Assembly (NCBI GenBank): GCA_902363825.1
Contig: CABJBK010000002.1
Coordinates: 186,001-250,000 of the forward strand
DNA: 64,000 nt
Reading direction: 5' to 3'
Origin: Lachnospiraceae bacterium
GTDB taxonomy: Bacteria > Bacillota > Clostridia > Lachnospirales > Lachnospiraceae
Shown: one piece after another, positions 59,005-64,000 of the stretch
Layout of the letters: each line of letters opens with the position of its first letter
How positions within the stretch are numbered: position 1 is the stretch's first letter
Notes under the pieces: generated by a model
Databases searched by the model: none
Told to the model about the DNA's origin: nothing
Seen by the model: the letters and a program-made list of their open reading frames with translations, nothing else
Made by a program: the position numbers and the translations under genes

Positions 59005-59810
59005 TATGCCTCACCTCCGGCCTGCTCGTTTGACATACCCTCACGCATCTTCGGAGACAGGAAGGATTTCAATTTTTCTTCTATTACTCGTGGATTTTCT
59101 CCTGCCTGAATGGACAGAAGCCCCTCGACCGTAACCTCTTTCAGCATGATCTCTGTATCATTATTTACAGTCAGCTTTGCCGCCGTTGGCGCGCAAAGCC
59201 AGTTCGCAATAATGGAACCATACAATGTTGTAACAAGAGCAACCGACATATTCGGTCCTACGGTCGAAACATCACTCAAAGTCTTTAACATATTGATAAG
59301 TCCGATCAGGGTACCGATCATACCCCAGGCAGGACCAAGTTCTGCCCACTTCAGCCAGAAGCCGATGACTTTTTTATGTCTTGCCTCTATGCAGTCGAGA
59401 TCGGTTTCAAGAATTCCGCGAACCAGTTCTGGATCCGTACCGTCTACGACCAGCATAACGCCTTTTTTTAAGAATTCATCTTCAATTCCGTTGGCTGCTT
59501 CTTCCAGTGCAAGAAGTCCTTCCTTTCTTGCTATATTCGATAAATCAATTATATTCTTAATCACTTCGCCCACGTCTGATTTTTCGTCTTTAAAGAACAG
59601 CGAAAAACTCTTCAGACCGGCAATGAAATCCGGTAATTTATGTGATGCAAGCACGCCTGCAAGGGAACCACCAATCGTAATCAGTACGGACGAATAATCG
59701 TACATATTTCCCAGTGCCGCCATACCCTCATCACCGGAAGATACTCCGTACACGAACATTACCACACCCATCAAAAAACCTGCTATAGACGCTATATCCA
59801 ACTTAGCCAC
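59004..59810 (-). CDS. motA: Flagellar stator protein MotA
   Basis: 268 residues, four membrane helices and a cytoplasmic loop that contacts FliG. Family sequence includes GGSLAGVLASHKLPDF and WAELGPAWGMIGTLIGLINML near the third helix. The start codon is GTG with AAAGGACAG upstream. Five MotA surround two MotB to form the ion-driven stator. Confidence 0.97.
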   Translation of the reverse strand: MAKLDIASIAGFLMGVVMFVYGVSSGDEGMAALGNMYDYSSVLITIGGSLAGVLASHKLPDFIAGLKSFSLFFKDEKSDVGEVIKNIIDLSNIARKEGLLALEEAANGIEDEFLKKGVMLVVDGTDPELVRGILETDLDCIEARHKKVIGFWLKWAELGPAWGMIGTLIGLINMLKTLSDVSTVGPNMSVALVTTLYGSIIANWLCAPTAAKLTVNNDTEIMLKEVTVEGLLSIQAGENPRVIEEKLKSFLSPKMREGMSNEQAGGEA

Positions 59811-59846
59811 CTGTCCTTTCGTCCTGAAATTCGTAAATCAGGAGTC

Positions 59847-60092
59847 CTATCCCTGGGCTCCCCCATCCAACTGTCCTTTTCTTTCCCCCGGTTGCAACCA
59901 GGCAAGGCCAGTAGACATACATTCTTTCTTATATAATATTACTAAATTTTTAATCTCTTGTCTACTTTCTTTTACAATTATCTTTTTTCCCGTAACAAAT
60001 GATATGACAGTATCCGGCGTCTCCTCCACCGTTTCGATCAATTCCGCATTTATCAGGGTTTTTACTCCATTCAGCTTTGTAACTTCTATCAT
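59847..60092 (-). CDS. flbD: FlbD/SwrD flagellar protein
   Basis: 81 residues from ATG 60092, with GGGTGA five bases upstream; a frame from 60128 is less likely. The sequence (IEVTKLNGVKTLINAELIE, then TVISFVTGKKIIVKES) matches the FlbD family, called SwrD in Bacillus, where it raises motor power by an unknown route. Here it directly precedes motA, which fits a link to the stator. The C-terminal 20 residues (LAWLQPGERKGQLDGG) extend past the usual family end. Confidence 0.9.
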   Translation of the reverse strand: MIEVTKLNGVKTLINAELIETVEETPDTVISFVTGKKIIVKESRQEIKNLVILYKKECMSTGLAWLQPGERKGQLDGGAQG

Positions 60093-60136
60093 AACATCAC
60101 CCGCTATTTTTTGCACATCATGCCGCATTCCGGAGA

Positions 60137-60154
60137 ATCCTGCCGCAGCAGGAT
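60137..60154 (-). promoter_or_regulatory. Hairpin between flgE and flbD
   Basis: ATCCTGC/GCAGGAT, 4-base loop, just after the flgE stop region and before flbD. No T-run. Possible 3' protection of the flgE part of the mRNA. Confidence 0.5.
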
Positions 60155-60183
60155 CCCCAAAATACGGTTTTAATCACTGACTA

Positions 60184-61560
60184 TTAACGTTTCAGGTTTA
60201 CGAGTTCTTCCAGTAAGGTATCAGATGTTGTGATGATTCTTGAGTTCGCCTGAAAGCCTCTCTGTGTTGTGATCATATCTGTAAACTCTGTAGAAAGATC
60301 TACGTTTGACATTTCGAGCTGTCCGGATGTCATCTTACTTCCATCCGCAGTGATCTCGGTTCCGATTCCGTCGAAATCACCGGAGTTCAAGGTTGTTGTA
60401 TAGCAGTTCTCACCGACTTTTTCAAGACCGGATGCGTTTGCGAACTGTGCGCTTGCGATCTGGCAGAGGAGCTCGGTATTTCCGTTATCATAAGTACCCC
60501 AGATCTTTCCCGATGTATCTACCGAAAGTCCGGTCAGAGCACCCAGTTTCTTTCCTTTTCCGGTTGTATCCTGGCTGGATGTACCCGGCTTTGCGCTGAT
60601 CGTGGACTGTTTGTTATTGTTGTCCATCTTGCAGGCACTGAAATCTACTGTGATATCTGAGAACTGATCATTCCATGTTCCTGCCAGATTCATCGTTACA
60701 GAATTGGTTCCTGCCGCATTCACATAATCAAATGTACCGTTATCCGGATTGAATTTTAATTTTGTATCCGCAAATACTGCTGTCTTATTTCCGGTAATCT
60801 TTCCGTTTGCAAAGCAGGATTCGTTGTTCTGATCGATGATGTCGGTCAGGCTCACGGTATAATCACCCTTCTCCTGTGATCCGGCTGATGTCGGAACGAT
60901 ATTGAATTTTGCGGTGTATGTATATCCGAGCTTATCGGTAAAGTTAAGAGTCATGGTCAGACCACCATTGGTCAGATCCGCAGTGTTCTTATCCAGAATA
61001 CCGGCAACATATGCTTTGGTGGTCTCTTCCGGTGCGGATGTCATGTTATCCGCAGACATAACTTTAAGCGCGGAAACCGTATCCTTCTTGATCGTACGCT
61101 CGCCGGTCATCGGATCGGTCTGTACCTGCCATCCCATAACTGTATAACCGGTAGATGTCATACACAGATTTCCGGATCCGTCTACATAGAAGGAACCTGC
61201 TCTTGTAAAAAGATTCTCAGAGCCATTGTTTACAACAAAGAAGTTTGTTGAGTTTGCATCTGTCAGACGGATATCAAATGCCTTTCCGGTTGTCTGTGCC
61301 GCGCCGGAAGATGTGATGCTCACATTGGTTGCGCCTGTTGTAACACCAAGACCAATCTGTTTTGCGTTGATACCACCAGTTCCGGTTGCCTCGTTTGCTC
61401 CCGAAGCGGAAGAAATTGTCTGATACATGATTTCACTGAATGTAACTGCGGATGATTTAAACGCAACGGTATTTACGTTTGCGATATTATTACCAATAAC
61501 ATCCATTTTTGTCTGATGTGTCTTCAAACCTGACACAGCAGAATACATTGATCTCATCAT
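60184..61560 (-). CDS. flgE: Flagellar hook protein FlgE
   Basis: 458 residues. The N-terminal rod/hook helix motif (MYSAVSGLKTHQTKMDVIGN) and ANVNTVAFKSS, then the variable surface domains (about 140-360), and the C-terminal helix LSTEFTDMITTQRGFQAN. FlgE polymerises into the hook outside the cell. AAGGAGGTCATTTCATT precedes the ATG pair. The gene is bracketed by small hairpins on both sides. No signal peptide, as expected for type III export. Confidence 0.96.
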   Translation of the reverse strand: MMRSMYSAVSGLKTHQTKMDVIGNNIANVNTVAFKSSAVTFSEIMYQTISSASGANEATGTGGINAKQIGLGVTTGATNVSITSSGAAQTTGKAFDIRLTDANSTNFFVVNNGSENLFTRAGSFYVDGSGNLCMTSTGYTVMGWQVQTDPMTGERTIKKDTVSALKVMSADNMTSAPEETTKAYVAGILDKNTADLTNGGLTMTLNFTDKLGYTYTAKFNIVPTSAGSQEKGDYTVSLTDIIDQNNESCFANGKITGNKTAVFADTKLKFNPDNGTFDYVNAAGTNSVTMNLAGTWNDQFSDITVDFSACKMDNNNKQSTISAKPGTSSQDTTGKGKKLGALTGLSVDTSGKIWGTYDNGNTELLCQIASAQFANASGLEKVGENCYTTTLNSGDFDGIGTEITADGSKMTSGQLEMSNVDLSTEFTDMITTQRGFQANSRIITTSDTLLEELVNLKR

Positions 61561-61618
61561 AATGAAATGACCTCCTTATTCTCTCTCGCTGTAAACTGTC
61601 TTCTCTGTCATTCAAAGA

Positions 61619-61646
61619 CATAAGCCTCCGTAAGGTCCGGCTTATG
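61619..61646 (-). promoter_or_regulatory. Hairpin before flgE
   Basis: CATAAGCC/GGCTTATG (8 bp) around a 12-base loop, starting at the stop codon of the upstream gene. The flgE ribosome site lies about 50 bases further on. No T-run. Confidence 0.5.
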
Positions 61647-62040
61647 CGATTACAGCTCCGTCAATATTTGTAAAAACATTTTTCTCGGTCTCTCCCTGAT
61701 CCATCGCCGTGACAACCGTCTTATTCGGCACGTTTACAATAAACGCCAGAGAATCGACCATTACTAAAGATTCCTGAATTCCTTTTTCACTTGCTTTCTG
61801 AACACCGGCTTCCAGACGTTCGCTCTGCTTTCTGGAAAGATTGATATTTCTGTCTTCCAGCCTCATCGCTGCATGCTTGGAAAATTTCAGTTCAAAAGCT
61901 TCGGATACATCCTGTTTCCGTTTTAAAATTTCCTCAAAAGAAACATCTGACGTCCCCTTTGCGGCTGAACTGCTGTTTGCATTTAAGTATCTGTCTGTAA
62001 CCTGCTGAATGGAAGTGAACTGATTTTCAATTTTATTCAT
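61642..62040 (-). CDS. Flagellar operon protein of the TIGR02530 family
   Basis: 132 residues. The central motif FSKHAAMRLEDRNINLS and the strand VDSLAFIVNVPNKTVVTAMD are typical of this family, always encoded between flgD and flgE in Firmicutes and spirochaetes. The N-terminal half is helical with Ser/Ala-rich sequence. Molecular function is unknown; a hook-assembly role is inferred from position. Confidence 0.85.
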   Translation of the reverse strand: MNKIENQFTSIQQVTDRYLNANSSSAAKGTSDVSFEEILKRKQDVSEAFELKFSKHAAMRLEDRNINLSRKQSERLEAGVQKASEKGIQESLVMVDSLAFIVNVPNKTVVTAMDQGETEKNVFTNIDGAVIA

Positions 62041-62068
62041 AGTATTCTCTCCTTTTCAGCCTTCTGTC

Positions 62069-62716
62069 TTATTCTTTACTCTTGATCTCCTTGATCCTTG
62101 CTTCCGCAGCTTCCAGTTTCTTTACATCTTCCGAGCTCACATAGCCCTTCTGTGTAGTTGTCATGCCGTCATAAAGGGTTCTTGCTTCTTTTACCGCCTC
62201 TTCATCCGTAAGTGCCAGATCTTCTGTCTCCGGAAGAGCGCTGATCATCTGACTGAACTGTGAAACGACCACAACCGCTTCCTGATACTCTTTTGTTGTT
62301 ACCGTATCCAGATCATCCAATGAATACAAACCTCCGTTGACCGACAGATACGTCTTGCCGTTTTCGTAGGTCACATAATCCACATATCCGGCAATGACAT
62401 TTGTGTTTCCGGTCGCCTTTGAAGTAACATTCAAAAGAACATATTTTCCAATCAGGTTATTTCCCTGCATATTCTCAACGGTTCCCTGCATCTCCTCAAT
62501 ATCCTGTACCTGGGTAAAGGTTGCGAGCTGTGCGATATAATCGGTATTTGACTGTGGTTCCAACGGATCCTGATACTGCATCTCCGCTACCAGAAGTTCC
62601 AGGAAATCCTGCTGACCTAACGTGTTGCCATTTTTGGCCTTTGACGTTGACTCTGATGTTGCGGATGCTGTGGTATCTACCAGCTGACCGTCTTTTACTG
62701 CCTGTACATATGCCAT
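62069..62716 (-). CDS. flgD: Flagellar hook assembly (cap) protein FlgD
   Basis: 215 residues. The conserved N-terminal part has LGQQDFLELLVAEMQYQDPL and TDYIAQLATFTQVQ; the domain that follows includes LIGKYVLLNV. The C-terminal 60 residues are a helical extension (TEDLALTDEEAVKEARTLYD) not seen in the shortest homologues. FlgD caps the growing hook. GAGAAAGGAGAAAAA precedes the ATG. Confidence 0.94.
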   Translation of the reverse strand: MAYVQAVKDGQLVDTTASATSESTSKAKNGNTLGQQDFLELLVAEMQYQDPLEPQSNTDYIAQLATFTQVQDIEEMQGTVENMQGNNLIGKYVLLNVTSKATGNTNVIAGYVDYVTYENGKTYLSVNGGLYSLDDLDTVTTKEYQEAVVVVSQFSQMISALPETEDLALTDEEAVKEARTLYDGMTTTQKGYVSSEDVKKLEAAEARIKEIKSKE

Positions 62717-62739
62717 GTTTTTTCTCCTTTCTCTTGTTT

Positions 62740-64000
62740 TTACGCTGTTATATCCATCTGATTGCCATTTTCCTGCATGATCTTTGCAGACAGGCTTTCT
62801 TCTTCTGTCATTGTTCCATCCAGGCTGCCCGGATCTGCCAGATTGATATTTCTTCTGTTTCCGGCACTTCTCTGCTCTTCTTCCTGCTCGGCCCTCTTTT
62901 GTTCCCTGCCGGCATTCTGCTCCAGGTTCTGCTCAAATTCGTGATTTTCGATCGTGACTTCTACCGCATCTACCTTAATGCCCTGCTGGTTTAAATTTGT
63001 CTTTAAGTCTGCCACCTGTGCCTGAAGCGCTTCTCTGACATTTTCATTTGTCGCAGCGATCTGCGCAGTGATCGTTCCCGCCTTCTCCGTTACATGGATA
63101 TAAATCTTTCCAAGATTTTCCGGATTCAGCTGCATCTCAAGAACATTGGTGTCACCTGCTGACATAACTCTCGTATATGTGGAGATCTGCTCCATGATAT
63201 CCTGTACATCCACATAAGCCTGTACCGGTGTCCGGTTTGCGGTCTCAGGTGCATCCGCTCTGGCCGGCTGCTGTATATGCTGTTCTGTCACATGCGTCTG
63301 GCTGTTCATATACGCGTCCGCATCACTGTTTTCTGTCTCATCCGAGAAATCCAGATCTGTGGTTTCCTGCCCGTCACTGTCTGCAGTCTTACCTGTGGCA
63401 GTTTCTGCCTCCGGTTCTTCCACCGGCTGTTTTGTCTGCGTCGTTTCTTCCTGCTTTGGTGCCGCTTTTTCTGTTACGGCCGTCTCTGTCAATGTCTTTT
63501 GCGCCACTTCCGTCCGGTCTGTCTCCGGTTCGGTCTTGGCTGTCACATCTGCCGCTTTTTCTGTTGCCACTTCAGTCTCTGCTGCCGGCGGTTCTGCGCT
63601 CACATCTTCCGATACCGGTTCTGTGTTCTGCGCCAGGATCTCATCACATGCCGCCAGGAACTCTTCCTTACTCATTCCAAGTTCATCTAACAATGCACTG
63701 CTGATCTCTTCCATGCTGCCCATGATCTCCTGAAAACCTTCTGTCATAAGAAGCTGCATCGGATTGTCGCATCCGGTAAGTTCTGTTACCAGTGCCACAA
63801 GATTTTTCGAATCCATAAGATCCGTAACCTGCATTCCGAGCACTGCCATCGCATCCTTGATCTGTTCGTCTGTAACACCCAGTTCTTCTTTTAGGACATT
63901 TTTTACATCTTCCGCAAATGTTCCGAGTTTGTCTTTCACTTCGGAAATTTTTTCAGCGGAAACACCGTTGTGGCTGGCACACTTGATCGCCGCGCCGGCT
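62740..64000 (-). CDS. fliK: Flagellar hook-length control protein FliK, 5' truncated by window edge
   Basis: The frame stays open to the right edge; the first GTG in frame (63939) is internal, so the N terminus is missing. At least 420 residues remain. A long Thr/Glu/Ala/Val-rich region (about 100-230 from that GTG) acts as the ruler. The C-terminal Flg_hook domain has the LQLNPENLGKIYIHV motif (LxPxxLG) and ADLKTNLNQQG. FliK measures the hook and triggers FlhB switching. The Gln/Glu/Arg-rich tail follows. Confidence 0.9.
   Translation of the reverse strand, partial: AGAAIKCASHNGVSAEKISEVKDKLGTFAEDVKNVLKEELGVTDEQIKDAMAVLGMQVTDLMDSKNLVALVTELTGCDNPMQLLMTEGFQEIMGSMEEISSALLDELGMSKEEFLAACDEILAQNTEPVSEDVSAEPPAAETEVATEKAADVTAKTEPETDRTEVAQKTLTETAVTEKAAPKQEETTQTKQPVEEPEAETATGKTADSDGQETTDLDFSDETENSDADAYMNSQTHVTEQHIQQPARADAPETANRTPVQAYVDVQDIMEQISTYTRVMSAGDTNVLEMQLNPENLGKIYIHVTEKAGTITAQIAATNENVREALQAQVADLKTNLNQQGIKVDAVEVTIENHEFEQNLEQNAGREQKRAEQEEEQRSAGNRRNINLADPGSLDGTMTEEESLSAKIMQENGNQMDITA

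Noticed and set aside
60920..60945. CCGATAA sequence resembling a sigma-28 -10 element inside flgE
   Set aside because: No TAAA at the proper distance upstream, and it lies in the middle of a coding region.
63228..63733. Three overlapping plus-strand frames opposite fliK
   Set aside because: They are products of the low-complexity Thr/Glu/Val ruler region of fliK and have Cys/Phe/Leu-rich compositions unlike real proteins.
1..64000. Search for CRISPR arrays, insertion sequences, prophage genes, att sites, toxin-antitoxin or defence genes
   Set aside because: No repeat-spacer arrays, transposase or integrase motifs, or defence-type domains were seen; all sizeable frames belong to core or motility genes.

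Overview
The window is a chromosomal segment from a motile Gram-positive anaerobe of the class Clostridia. A Roseburia-, Agathobacter- or Butyrivibrio-like member of Lachnospiraceae fits best; I cannot fix the genus. Supporting points are a PolC-type replicase, strong AGGAGG ribosome sites, sigma-A promoters with 17-base spacers, a fla/che operon with CheC, CheD and FliY, a fused chorismate mutase/prephenate dehydratase, and protein sequences typical of this family. Almost every gene is on the minus strand, so transcription runs from right to left.

Layout, read with transcription: the window opens on the right inside a fla/che operon. It runs fliK (cut by the edge), flgD, a TIGR02530-type hook-region gene, flgE, flbD/swrD, motA, motB, fliL, fliM, fliY, cheY, fliO, fliP, fliQ, fliR, flhB, flhA, flhF, flhG, a PilZ gene, cheB, cheA, cheW, cheC, cheD, a small membrane protein, fliA, fapA, a small basic protein, a DUF6115 protein that may be a SwrB counterpart, and a reduced MltG-like protein. 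After a terminator come rpsB-tsf. Next are three genes not expected here (an unknown protein, a polysaccharide deacetylase, a bactofilin), followed by pyrH-frr and then uppS-cdsA-dxr-rseP-ispG-polC. To the left are pheA, a DUF815 ATPase, ppx and ppk; a single plus-strand PHP phosphoesterase; tRNA-Glu(CTC); the rimP-nusA-rnpM-ylxQ-infB-rbfA-nrnA-truB-ribF operon; an NlpC/P60 cell-wall hydrolase; rpsO; pnp; a subtilase; and a plus-strand D-Ala-D-Ala carboxypeptidase cut by the left edge.

This order (fla/che, sigma factor, rpsB-tsf-pyrH-frr-uppS-cdsA-dxr-rasP-polC-rimP-nusA-ylxR-ylxQ-infB-rbfA-truB-ribC-rpsO-pnpA) is essentially the one known from Bacillus subtilis, with local insertions and losses. 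Motility, translation, membrane and wall precursor synthesis, replication and RNA turnover are therefore chained together.

No prophage, insertion sequence, CRISPR array or defence locus is visible. The best leads for something undescribed are (1) RNA structures in leaders: a long hairpin at the pnp transcript start, a possible three-way junction before rpsO, and structured rpsB and rimP leaders; (2) non-terminator hairpins between genes of the fla/che operon, notably on both sides of flgE and between cheW and cheC; and (3) small uncharacterised genes at the end of that operon and between tsf and pyrH. Many start codons were moved from the longest open frame on ribosome-site and homology grounds; GTG or TTG starts are inferred for infB, ylxQ, rseP, fliQ, motA, motB and the MltG-like gene.
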